Below, in pieces: positions 1 to 9,625 of a DNA stretch of 64,000 bases. The stretch spans positions 558,001 to 622,000 of the forward strand of contig JACGCN010000028.1 in assembly GCA_014905825.1 (NCBI GenBank), in the 5' to 3' direction. This DNA comes from Lyophyllum atratum (taxonomy: Eukaryota > Basidiomycota > Agaricomycetes > Agaricales > Lyophyllaceae). A program made the position numbers and the translations under genes. How positions within the stretch are numbered: position 1 is the stretch's first letter; each line of letters starts with the position of its first letter. The notes under the pieces are model-generated. The model had not been told where the DNA came from. It did no database searches and saw nothing but the letters and a program-made list of their open reading frames with translations.

Positions 1-711
1 TGCGAGGAGACAGGGCTGGAAGACATGGCGGCGAGCTGAGAATAGAGACTCGATAAGACGCGTTGACTGATTTTCGGACTCAGCCCATCGGCGCGAATGA
101 GCCCGCCCTAAGCTCATCCCGTGACAGTGGGAGTTTGGGAAAGTTACGCGCTGGCAGGTCCGAGTCCAAATTGACAAAACGCCACCTTATAGTTGATGTA
201 TCCTGAGCTTTTCAAGTCGTGCTAATCGTGCATTCTCAAGCTTTGGTGCATGACTATAATTTTGAATCACTCTTCTGAAACCAGCGATTTTCTGCTCCTC
301 GAAACATGCTTGGCAACCACTCCTTGATCTGCTCACCGCCTTGGCTTAATAAAACGGCCCCAAGCGGTCTCCCACCCTCCGTGGATTCACAGGTTGATAG
401 TACATATCCCCGCTGGCCACATAACCGTTCCAACATGTTGTGCGAGCACTACGAGGAAAATTCACACCGACAGTGCTCTGAACATCATCATGAAGGATCA
501 CAGAGGTGTTCCATTAGGACAGCTTTATATCCTGCTGCGCACGCTGCTGGTTGAAGTCTCGAGTTTGTTAGGTTCACTGTTTGCATACATAGCGCTATGT
601 ACATAGCGCCGTAGCGTCGTTGCTTGGCTTCCATTGATCGTCACCAGAGTTCCCGGTCGGCATAAGCACGGCACAGCCCTGATCACCCAATCAACGTCAC
701 GCAAGAATTCC
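1..711. other. No supportable gene
   Basis: Short overlapping frames only, none with recognisable composition or splice structure. The last ~100 bases lead into the core promoter of the small gene that starts at 949. Confidence 0.5.
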
Positions 712-719
712 TATATAAA
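712..719 (+). promoter_or_regulatory. TATA box of Gly/Tyr-rich gene 1
   Basis: A perfect TATATAAA is followed about 20-30 bases later by a leader that is conserved in the paralogous gene on the other strand. The position fits a core promoter with transcription starting near 740-750. The paralogue keeps the flanking bases but not the TATA. Confidence 0.6.
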
Positions 720-948
720 CCCCACGCGCTTTCAACATGCCTCTTCATCAATAGGCTGGCCTGTTTCCACACCCTCACATATTCCGTCCTACGAATCTTT
801 CTTCACGAACTCTAACGATCTCACGACCTCTCACGACAAGCGCGTTCCACAACACCACATCTTCGTCGAAGCACAAAACCTTCATCTGCATCGCCAATTT
901 GCTCACAACCACAACGCACTTCTCCCACTCAACGTAAACACCACAACC
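720..948 (+). repeat. Duplicated promoter/leader, copy 1
   Basis: This DNA upstream of the gene at 949 is similar, in inverted orientation, to 2552-2790. Shared blocks include CCCCACGCGCT, a CATGCC...CTTCAT block, TTTCCACACC/TCTCCACACC, CCTACGAATCTT/GCTACGAATCTT, ACGACCTCTCA and ACAAGCGCGTTCCACA. The frame is open through this copy but closed in the other, so it is best read as an untranslated leader conserved by duplication or function, not as an N-terminal extension. Confidence 0.65.
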
Positions 949-1275
949 ATGTTCACCCGCACATATTACCCCAGCTCCGCTGGCAGCGTCATCATGCCCA
1001 CCAGCTCATATGGAGGCTATGCCGGTTCCGGGTACGCCGGCTCCGCGTACGGCGGCCATTACGGTGCACCGATGATGGCCGCCCCCATGATGGCCCCATC
1101 ATACCACCACAGACCAGCACCCGTTGTCGTCCCTACCTCCTACGGTGGCTACGGCTACGGCGGGCAGCACATGCCGTACTACGGCGCAATGACACCGACC
1201 GTGGTCGTGTCTGACAGATCAAGCAGGCGCTGGAGGCGCCACAGCCGCCGTCACTCGAGATACTTCGACTACTAG
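949..1275 (+). CDS. Small Gly/Tyr-rich protein 1 (paralogue of 2210-2551)
   Basis: A single-exon protein of 108 residues of unknown function. The start is the ATG in CACAACCATG; a longer in-frame reading upstream is rejected because the paralogue starts at the equivalent place and its leader is closed. The protein runs from a short aromatic N-terminus through SYGGYAGSGYAGSAYGG repeats, an Ala/Met-Pro stretch, then the core RPAPVVVPTSYGGYGYGG, MPYYGAMTPT, and a very basic tail (Arg/His-rich) ending YFDY. No signal peptide or membrane segment is visible. The composition suggests a low-complexity, possibly condensate- or nucleic-acid-associated protein, but that is inference. It lies tail to tail with its paralogue, about 0.93 kb away. 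A TATA box at 712 suggests regulated transcription. Confidence 0.7.
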   Translation: MFTRTYYPSSAGSVIMPTSSYGGYAGSGYAGSAYGGHYGAPMMAAPMMAPSYHHRPAPVVVPTSYGGYGYGGQHMPYYGAMTPTVVVSDRSSRRWRRHSRRHSRYFDY

Positions 1276-2209
1276 GTGGCTTGGGGTCGAGCGAGTTGTT
1301 TTCCGAATTTTATGCGCAGGGTGGGAGAAGTTTCATTTGAAGGAGGAAGGAGACTGGAACGAGGCTAGTCGGAGAGGAAGGGGGATTGGAGAGGGAGTGT
1401 AAGATAGTTTGTACAATACGGATGTGGGGGACAGCCGTGTCTTTTGCCCATCATTGAATGAGACGATTGATAGCTGAACCTATGTCGTGACCTCATAAGA
1501 AGACATAATCGTCGTATACTCTCAACGTTGTGAGGCTAACGCTTGTGTCCTACCTTCGGCGAGATAGATATCCCAAGACCCAGCCGAGACCTTAAAGTTG
1601 ACGAGCACGTCGAAGAGGAAAGTAAGAGGCTACTACTGCGAGAGTGCATAATTTTCCTTCGTCTTCGTCACCGCGTACGGTTTCTCTGTTTCTCCCAGAA
1701 CTGCTCTCCGAGTCGCTCTCTCATCAGTTCGACACTCGAGTGGATATTTTGGGCATTTTCCAACCACGGTAAGTATCTGATAGAAAGTTCACCTGGCCGG
1801 GGGCCGTCCATGGCACTGAGGTGTACCCTTGCCATGGACGCATGTTTGCTACTTCACAAACTAAGCGGATTCGACGTCAAACGATTGCAAATACGAAGTT
1901 CAAGTGGATGAAAGGATCGAGTGCCAGCTGGCTGGATATCGCATACAAGTCAGCCACACGACCGGGTCCGCGTAAGTGCGACTGTGACCTTATCTTATCG
2001 CAATAATGGGCACTGGCAATTCGACATTGCATTACTTACACAGGCCTAGCAACTCCCGAATCCATATAGTAGGTAACGTAGTAGTAGTAGTACAAATATC
2101 TTACACTTCCCCTCCTCCGACTACCCCTCGTTCCACTTCCTCCTTCCAACAAAAACCCTACACATCTCGTACACAGAACCGAGAAAAGAACTCGCCTCGA
2201 CCCCGGCAT
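1276..2209. other. Convergent intergenic space
   Basis: This region lies between the 3' ends of the two Gly/Tyr-rich paralogues. Frames at 1543-1911 and 2006-2404 lack any family resemblance; the latter is a shadow of the minus-strand gene. Probably the two 3' untranslated regions. Confidence 0.45.
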
Positions 2210-2551
2210 CTAGAAGAAATCAAACCAACCCGAGCGATGACGGCGGTGATGCCTATGCCTGCTCTCCCTCTTCAACTTGGGCATGATAATCGTCGGCGTC
2301 ACCGCGCTGTAGTATGGCATGTTCCCGCCGTAGCTATAGCCACCGTAAGAATAGGTAGGGGTGACGACGACGGGGGCTGGTCTTTGGTGGTGGTGGTGGT
2401 GTGAATAGGTTGTCATGGTGGGCATTTGTCTGTAATGGCCATCATTGTAATAGCCGCCACCGTGAGCGCCGCCGTCATAGTGGCCGCTATGGTATGACCC
2501 GCCGTAGGCGGAGTCTTGGTATGAGCGGGGGTAGTATCGTTGGGATGACAT
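2210..2551 (-). CDS. Small Gly/Tyr-rich protein 2 (paralogue of 949-1275)
   Basis: A single-exon protein of 113 residues. The chosen ATG (complement of 2549-2551) aligns with the start of paralogue 1. An upstream in-frame Met adds 18 residues that have no counterpart. The order of parts matches paralogue 1: aromatic N-terminus, GGSYHSGHYDGG-type Gly/Tyr/His repeats, a five-His run, the shared core RPAPVVVTPTYSYGGYSYGG then MPYYSAVTPT, and an Arg/His/Lys tail ending GWFDFF. The shared core is far more conserved than the repeats, so it is probably the functional element. The function is unknown. Its promoter region is homologous to that of paralogue 1 but has lost the TATA motif. Confidence 0.7.
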   Translation of the reverse strand: MSSQRYYPRSYQDSAYGGSYHSGHYDGGAHGGGYYNDGHYRQMPTMTTYSHHHHHQRPAPVVVTPTYSYGGYSYGGNMPYYSAVTPTIIMPKLKRESRHRHHRRHRSGWFDFF

Positions 2552-2790
2552 TACTATGAAATTCAAGTTTGCTACGGGCGAGAGATGTGGGTGGTTTCTG
2601 AACAAACTAAGGTGGAGATGAAGGTTTTATGTAGGTCGACGGAACTGCCATGCTGTGGAACGCGCTTGTTATGAGAGGTCGTGTGATCAACTCGAGATTG
2701 TGAAATAAGATTCGTAGCACAGAAGTGGGGAAGGTGTGGAGACGCCACCAAATGATCATGAAGGGGCATGCCGAGAGCGCGTGGGGTCAG
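2552..2790 (-). repeat. Duplicated promoter/leader, copy 2
   Basis: Read on the minus strand, this matches the promoter/leader of the gene at 949 over about 200 bases. The TATA position reads GCACTGA here, directly before the conserved CCCCACGCGCT block. The leader has stop codons in the frame that is open in copy 1. Confidence 0.65.
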
Positions 2791-3026
2791 TGCCGCAGAG
2801 GTCCTGAAATGGAATAAGCGGGGTGCTGTATACAGGGATTTTGCTGTGTGCGGCTATGCTGCGGCGACCATCCTTCAATCCTCAACTTTCCTTGACTCGG
2901 AATTTTTGTTAGTACGGAATACTTCGGATTCAGCGGAGGTATAGCGGTAAAAATGTTTGTTCTGGAGCCTTCAGCCCATGGGTATGTCGTCACATCCTAG
3001 CGGCATTGATGCGAAGAAGATTTCAC

Positions 3027-5263
3027 CTACGAAGACTCAGACTCTAAAGGCTTATGATCGACATCACGATACCCCCTCGCAATCCCACTCCTCCCCTGCT
3101 CCAGTACACTCGGCGGGTCCTCCCCGACATGCGCCTCTAGCCCCTGGTAACTCCTCGCCTGCAAGAACATTCCTACAGTGACAAATTCGATCAGCCTTCC
3201 ACCAACTTTATCCTGTGGGGAAAGGGGATGCACGCACCAGCAGCACTGTCCGTCAGCGTCGCAACCGCGCTATCCTGGTTCCGCAGAACAACCTCAGAGC
3301 CAGAGGCGCTCTCTACAGGTTGCGAGTCTGCTAAAAGAAAACCGATGAATTATGATACCCAGATGGAATATACGGAGGAACTCACCTCCAGCGCCGTAGC
3401 GCTTCGCGTGCCGATATGTGCCCGTGATGAGCGAGAATACAGGGCGGTCCGGATCATCTCCATCTGTGTCCTCGTCCGCCCTATCCGCCTCCGCTGTCTG
3501 GTCTTCCGCGCTCTCTGAGTCCAGTCGAGGGGCCTCGGCCAGTAAGCGCTCGAAATCCAGAACGTACCGCCCGGTCCAGCTTTGTGAGGCCCTCAGCGCC
3601 ACCTCGAGCTCGAAGGGTGTGACTATCGGGCGTAGGAACTCCTGCAAGTCACAGGGAAGCATTGTCAGCGCAGCCAAAAGAGGACGGGAGCAAACGAACC
3701 TTAGCCTCAATGATACTATTCTCCGGGCATGCTACCAGGACGAAGCACTCGATCTCGAGGAAGTTTGCCAGTTTTGCGGGGTTGAGCTTCCCCACGCTGA
3801 TCGTGTAGCTCTTTTTCCTATTGCGCGAGAGGAGAGCTCGGAGATGCCGGATGAGGGGGAGGTAGGAAGCTGCGGAACAGATTTGTAGATTAGATCATGT
3901 CAGCAGGAGGGGGTTGATAGGGGAATCGGGTGCAGAGAGTGTACATACCGACGCCTAGCGTGCCCACCAGGATTCCGAACACATCGGCGTCGCGCGCTCG
4001 CTGCACAGCGGCATATCGCCGCATAAGCAATCTGTTCGTATGTCCGGACGCGAGACGTGTTGCGCCCGTCGTCGGGTCGTATGCGAATACCTGTTCAGGC
4101 CATTGAGCTTTAGTGAGGCGACGGGAGCCTAACAAAGGACGGACCTCGGAGAGCCCATGGGTCATGAGAAAATTGGTCAGTGTGAGGCTTTCACCCCCGA
4201 TGTAGAGGAGGACGGTATTTGATGATGCAGATTCGACTGGGCTTCCTTCTTCGGAAGGTTCAGGGTGTGGCTTCGCGTGTGGTTCGGGTTGAGACTGTGG
4301 CGGTTGATTGACAGCTGGGGTTTCCGCAGGGGTTGGACGTGGATGTGAGGATGAAGCGGGAAGGGAGCTAGTCGCGATGCGTTCGTAGAGGATCTTAATT
4401 CCAAGGGGTTTAAACGCGTCTTGCAAAATATGATGCAGATTGTCTGGGAAATGGGGTTCGCATTAGCGATAACATCCCAGGCTGGAAAGTAGATAGCGCA
4501 CCAGCAGCATGAGTATAACCCACTTCGTGCTTTAACAGAATTGCATTCACGCCCCTTGCTCCCTCCTCCCGCCCAAGGTTTTCTACATGCTGCGTGAAAA
4601 AAATCAACACGCTTGTGACGCATGCCGAGACGTCGAAAGGCTTGTGTCCGAAGACGTAAATGACGGGCAGGCGAGATGTTCTGTGCATCGATGAATCAGG
4701 GTAGCTTTTCATATGCTGAAAAGGGACGAACTGCGTTAGACAAGCATGCCCATAGTGTACAACCGCGTGGGCATCGACGTGCTGAGCAGCCACCTCATCA
4801 ACGCAGCAGCTTCATACGTCGAGCAAGTTGAAGATCGCGTCCGAGGGGGAAAAGCGGGGGAGTTTAGGATAGTGAGAGAGAGCTAAGTCAACGGCATGTC
4901 ATGTACGGGGATCACAGGAGCCTGCCTGCCGTAGGACGTGTCTGCAAGGACATAAAGCTCTCGCCCCTCTCCGATTTTGGCTTTGAGGCGTCGATAAATC
5001 GGAACAGAGTCGTGTAGAAGTTCATCAGGGAATTGTAGGGCTATCTATGTAGTGGTATGAGAGCTAAACAAGTCGAGAGAGACAGGAAAACGCACTCGCT
5101 TGTAGTCTCCATGGATAATTTCCTCCGCTGTCCGAGTGATCTCGTAGAAATCATCGAAGTCCGATTGTGGGAGCGCGTCCGCAGTCGTGTCTGGTTGAAT
5201 ATCGATAGCACGCGTGATAGCGTCCTCACCTGAGGCAGTAAATGCGGTGTTTTCAGCGGCCAT
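3027..5263 (-). CDS. DPH2: Diphthamide synthase subunit DPH2
   Basis: This is the partner subunit of DPH1 in the radical-SAM-like enzyme that moves the 3-amino-3-carboxypropyl group to the target His of elongation factor 2, the first step of diphthamide synthesis in the cytosol. Exon 1 (5096-5263) ends with FYEITRTAEEIIHGDYKR. The protein continues IALQFPDELLHDSVPIYRRL, DTSYGSCCVDEVAAQHVDAH, YGHACLTQ, PVIYVFGHKPFDV, LLKHEVGYTHAA, PLGIKILYERI, TNRLLMRRYAAVQRARDAD, GILVGTLGV, GKLNPAKLANF, LVACPENSI, EFLRPIVTPFELEVAL and ends SVLEQGRSGIARGY plus a short tail. Cysteines expected for iron-sulfur binding (SCCVDE, ACPENS) are present. Several introns interrupt it (for example 5045-5095); one at 4810-4925 has a GC donor. 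A Pro/Ser-rich insert sits near 4200-4360. The gene appears intact. Confidence 0.93.
4810..4925 (-). other. GC-AG intron in DPH2
   Basis: Keeping the conserved reading DTSYG-S-CCVDE requires removing 116 bases that begin GCAGGC and end GAAG on the minus strand. The exon ends in GGCAG and the next begins CTGCTGCG. No GT donor gives the same in-frame product. Confidence 0.6.
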
Positions 5264-6050
5264 GCGAGCAGGTTGTAGGTGGTTCTAAGTAAGGTTGGTG
5301 AAGGTTAGAGATTAGATTAAACCAAATGATCTGGCTGATATGAAAAAAATACGTAATCACCATCGCAGACCACTGGCAGCACTCCTAGTCCGCACTGTTA
5401 CAGGTGACCGTAGGACGTCGTCCGATATCATCCAGGTGGTCGTAACATGTAGTGTATGTACCACATGTCGGCGAACAATGCACCACTTCCTTGCAGGTGG
5501 AGGGCCTGTAGTGGTAACCACACCCATTCCATAATCGCCACATCCACGCTCGTCGTCCGTGACGATAGCTTGTCCTCTCCGGATACAACGGATGAGGATG
5601 ACCTCGAGCTCCCAAAATTCGCCTTCAGGGCGCGCACACGTACCCGCATCAAGCATTTGATGCAAGCCTCCTCCGCCTAGTCTGCGAGTGCCCATCGCTC
5701 CTGGGCCGCCGCCACCGCCACTCATCCTGGATGGGGCCAGGGGCTACCACAATAGAGCGTTCGCGGAGGACGTCGGAGCTTGATACCCGCTATTTATCAT
5801 ACCCTAACAAAAGCCTGGCCAGTTTTAGATGAGCGGCTCCCTCTTCTTGTACAGGGTGGTCGACCCTCGAGTTTGCTGTAACTTATCCATAATTTCAGGC
5901 ATTGTAAACGTATGATTTCTTGCTATATCGGACGATGATATGTACCTCCGCCATTACATATACCCGTATAACAATTTTTATCGATTCCCAAGACCTGTTC
6001 ATCATCCCCCATACGAGTAATCCTAAGAGAAATAGGACCTAAGAATCGCC
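5264..6050. other. Intergenic, no gene seen
   Basis: DPH2 upstream region and the space to the AlkB-like remnant. Several overlapping frames around 5357-5725 exist but show no family features or coherent splice structure. Confidence 0.4.
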
Positions 6051-6790
6051 TCACGAGTCGCCCTGAAGTCCAAAACAGTCCCCATAATTCCTATCCCAAT
6101 CAAACCCATGCCTCAGATTCTCCACTCCAAATACGCGAATCAACTCCTCGCTCTCCTCCCCACCCGATACTCCGTTTTCCCTTCGCGCCCTGCCTAAAAT
6201 CTTCCCCGGCCCATCCCCCCGTCAAGAACCCTGAAACAGCTCCGCCCCGGACTTGGAGGTTGTCGTGGTGGGATCCCGTGCAGTGCAGCCACTGCGTGTT
6301 GGTCGCAGGGCCGTCACGGGCATCGAGTGGTGGCGGAGGGGGGTGCGCTGGGTTTTTCATGGGTCCCATGTCTGATGGGGCTGCCGGCGCCTCTTTTGTG
6401 TGTGTCCTCTTGAGACGGGGGGTCATGAGGCCCTGGGCACCGAGGTCGATGTTCACAATGTCGGACATGGGGACGACGTCGATGGTTTTGTCGGAGTGTT
6501 CAGAGATGCAGTCTTTCCCCGAACGGTAGTGCCTGATGAGGATGTGGTTTACGGGATGCTCGAGGCCCTAAGATGTGCTAAGCCATGCACATCGTAGAGA
6601 GCGGGTAGAACATACCTCCTGGATATGATCGTGGATTTGGGCAATAGTGGCGGCGATTCGTCTGCAGGATGTTGGTACAGAGGAAAGCTACACCACGATC
6701 AAAATCCACGTCTCATGCACGAGATCCCAACTAACCTGCCATCCTCAGCCAGGTCTCCCTCTATCGCACGATCTTGAAATCCGCAAGCGG
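6051..6790 (-). pseudogene. Decayed AlkB-like Fe(II)/2-oxoglutarate dioxygenase
   Basis: Pieces in order on the minus strand: GDLAEDG, an intron, FPLYQHPADESPPLLP, an intron, then GLEHPVNHILIRHYRSG, CISEHSDKTIDVVP, SDIVNIDLGAQGLMT, GPATNTQWLH, and in a different frame GEESEELIRVFGVENLRHGF followed by DWDRNYG and a stop at 6051. This is the layout of fungal AlkB-like oxygenases, with metal ligands HSD and a distal His in WLH. The segment between WLH and the C-terminus, which should carry RISLTFR-type sequence with the 2-oxoglutarate-binding Arg, is scrambled, and the C-terminal block lies in another frame. No N-terminal exon could be placed. I read it as a pseudogene. A badly modelled but live gene is less likely. 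Confidence 0.6.
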
Positions 6791-8422
6791 GAGCGTAATT
6801 CTACGTACCAAGCTGGTCAGTTTGAAGTGAGGTGAGAGAAAGGAAGAAGACTTACGCTGTCGTCAGGAACATCATTCACCCCATCCGCACCACCAGTAAA
6901 GCATGTTTCCTCTCTTTATTACGAGCTGTACCTCATTCCTTCCTACTAGTGCAGGTACCGGTATTGATATCGATCCTCCTTCTACGGCTTGGTGCATGAT
7001 CGGCGGAACCAGATGTCACGATCATCGCCGTGGGGCATACGGACCGGATGGCGGGGTCTGCCTTGAGCTCGCCGTTAACCAACGTGCGGGTGCGGTGTTT
7101 GTGTTTGAACGTCGCGGGCGGTGGGGGACCTGGGTAGTGGGAGCAGGAGGAACGAAGTCGCAGGCGGGCAGTCGGGAGTAGGTTCACGGTCGTGCACAGG
7201 CGTAATATTTCTACTAGGATGTGTTTGGAAGTGTAGGCCAAGTTTACAAGGCCCACTGCCTTGTACAGGGCTGGGGTTTCGCGAAAGACGTGATGAATGA
7301 TGAATCCAGTCGCAACGACGTGTCGGATGGTGACGGTGAAGGCGAGTTGGCAGATGACCGGGGGTAGCGTGTCGCTAAGCGGAAGAGATGGTTGTGGATG
7401 ACACTCATCGTCCAGTGCATTGATGGTAGGCTGCATTCTTAGATGTCATTCTTGTCGGTGCCGCACCTGAGTGTTCTTGTCTGAAATTCGAATCGTCAGG
7501 ATCGAGGTACAATCCTTAGAGATGACGGTGGAAGCTAGACACCTGTAGAGCCAAGGTCAAAAAAACGGAGAGCAAGACCAAAGCAGGACCTACTAGAACC
7601 ACTGGATACGTCGCAAACCAGTATCCCACTAACGTCGGGCCACGTAAAGAGACAACTCGCCAGGGCCAACGAGAGACGATGTGCATTCTATTGAGTAATC
7701 TGACCTCGACCGTGATGAACGCGGCGCATGGCATACGAAGATGGGAGGATGGCATACAGTCAAACCGGCGTAAATCGTTGTGACCAAAGGGGCATTGAGG
7801 AAGTCGGCGGGAGGAAAGAGTGAGCGTGCAGATGGGCGCATAGCCCATTCACCATTCGCCTCGTCATTCTATTCTTCGTTCGTCTCTAGGAATTTGAAGG
7901 TGACGAAGGCCATGGTGCGGTGTACAGAGAGGGTGGGCTCCTTTCCATCATCTGCTCTGACCACCCCTACTGTCCGTTAGCGCTAGCTCCACCATCTGTA
8001 TCCTTCATGCAGAGTACAAATGCGGATTCACAAGAATGCACTTCGGTCTCGAGACCCTGGACTGGTCGGGACGATTCATTACAACGCGACTGGTCAACTT
8101 ATGGTAAGGTAAAATATTGTAATGAGGGTACTGGGTCGCTTACTTGCCAGCATCCAAATAATTCCTCGCTCTCACTGACAGCGGCGGGCGTGACTGTCCA
8201 TTTCCCTTGTGTAGAGGCTGGAATAATGTAGTCGCCTTGGTGGAGGGAGCGAGGCTGTACTGTGATCGATCACATCACCGCGGTGACCAATCAGGGAAGT
8301 CGCCTCGATAGCAGCCTCGTGCATCGCCCCCGTTGTCTCTTGTTGAAGTTCTTGACCGTACACCAAGATCGCTCAATACCAGCTACTCTCGAGTCTGCCC
8401 TACACAGAAACAGATCGTCAAT
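6791..8422. other. No secure gene; possible membrane-protein debris
   Basis: Minus-strand frames at 6933-7436 and 7516-7848 contain hydrophobic stretches (for example LVGYWFATYPVVLVGPALVL) and may be exons of a multi-pass membrane protein or its remains. I could not join them through convincing splice sites or recognise a family. A RIDINT string near 6965 may be AlkB-like debris. Confidence 0.3.
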
Positions 8423-8761
8423 ATGCAACAGCCTTCTTTCTTTCAAGGTTCCAGAAACACTACTATCGATGGCCACAACAACTTCACAAATGTCGGAGGA
8501 GATGGAAACACTGTGAACCTTCACTCAGGTCCGTCCCTCATTTTACTGACCTACCTCGTAACAAGACTTTAACTGATGATTCTTTTAGTCCACATGGCGC
8601 AAGACAACGAAGGCAAAGATCAGAAAATCCTTACTTGGCCTGGTGCACCTGATCCCTCCCACAACTACCATGATGCTCGTGAGAACCACTGCGACGACAC
8701 AGGTACTTGGTTCTTGAATGGCGAGGAAGACTGGCACCCTGCGGATATTAAGCCTGGCTGA
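8423..8761 (+). CDS. Short NLR-like N-terminal module lacking NACHT
   Basis: Two exons, 8423-8528 and 8589-8761, are joined by a 60-bp intron (GTCCGT...TTTTAG) and encode 92 residues. The N-terminus carries an Asn/Gly/Thr-rich motif (NTTIDGHNNFTNVGGDGNTV) of the kind found ahead of NACHT domains in agaricomycete NOD-like receptors. The second part, LTWPGAPDPSHNYHDAR followed by TGTWFLNGEEDW, matches the linker that normally leads straight into the P-loop. Here a TGA follows KPG, and no NACHT, ANK or WD remains are seen downstream. The splice signals and both frames are clean, so it may be a live stand-alone module rather than pure debris. Function is inference: it could pair with a full receptor through the N-terminal motif. 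Confidence 0.6.
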
Positions 8762-9342
8762 GCTGACCATGCCTGGATTGATAATGTGTCGATAAGACGG
8801 CTAGATAGGATTTTCTAAATTGCCTTGGGCATGCTATGTGATGCGATCTAAACAGTTCCGAACATAACCCATGGCAGATATCACTGATAGCCCATACCAT
8901 TACAACTTCGGGATTTAGCAACAATCCATATCTATATCCTCTACTGGATATCTTCGGGAAAACGCAGTGAATGGCCCATACTCGCACGTTATATTGATGT
9001 CAAGCTCGATGGGGTCTGTAAAATGACAGTAATGAGTCCCGGACGAGGTAGTAAATCGGATACAGGACGGTATATCCCGCGACTTGCAAGGCAAAGTCCA
9101 GGGAGAGTGAAGGCAGGAGAGCCGGCTGGGAACATGTCGAATCTATGGTGTTTGAAATTGAATCTTTATCATATTATGACATATCACTATCACTATCACT
9201 ATACACTATCTACAATTGTAGCAGAGGTAAATATCATCTTAGTAAACATAGTAAACATGCAGATCCGGATATCTTTACTTTGTTTCTCAACTCACAACAA
9301 GCTGCATCATCGAACCTTGAGCTTGATCGATAATCAGCGCCC
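8762..9342. other. Intergenic, short TATCAC microsatellite
   Basis: No gene. A small TATCAC repeat lies at about 9181-9200. The distal part is the original 3' flank of the gene that the LINE later split. Confidence 0.4.
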
Positions 9343-9445
9343 TCATCTATACCAGTTTGCCAGAACCTGCGCATTCCCCGAATTCCTCGTCCCTCGTGGC
9401 AATCGACCTCCTGGCAAGGCGAATACAGGCTGGGGCAACGGGTTC
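9343..9445 (-). pseudogene. Displaced C-terminal codons of the LINE-split gene
   Basis: If the LINE and one target-site copy are removed, the minus-strand frame entering from 16072 continues without a stop across the junction for about 35 codons to a TGA at 9343-9345. It includes a Pro/Gly/Arg-rich stretch and ends NWYR. The open frame across the junction supports one ancestral coding exon here. Confidence 0.55.
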
Positions 9446-9457
9446 AACTGGGCGCCC
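9446..9457 (+). repeat. LINE target-site duplication, 5' copy
   Basis: AACTGGGCGCCC is repeated at 16060-16071, directly after the poly(A) tail. It is a perfect 12-bp match; its first two A's are shared with the tail in the 3' copy. Confidence 0.8.
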
Positions 9458-9625
9458 GGAACGCCTCTTGATCTTCTACCACCATCATCCCGCCCGGGGT
9501 CCTGGCTGCCAAATTTTCAAGTACGCTACATTCCTTTCTAGTTTTCACTAACTCCCTCTAGACATACCTTACCCCCTCACCCATCCCCTTCCCTGCTCTC
9601 CAACAACCCCACAAGCACCACGGGC

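Noticed and set aside
634..948. In-frame N-terminal extension of the first Gly/Tyr-rich protein
   Set aside because: The paralogue's matching leader has stops in that frame, and the TATA box lies inside the extension.
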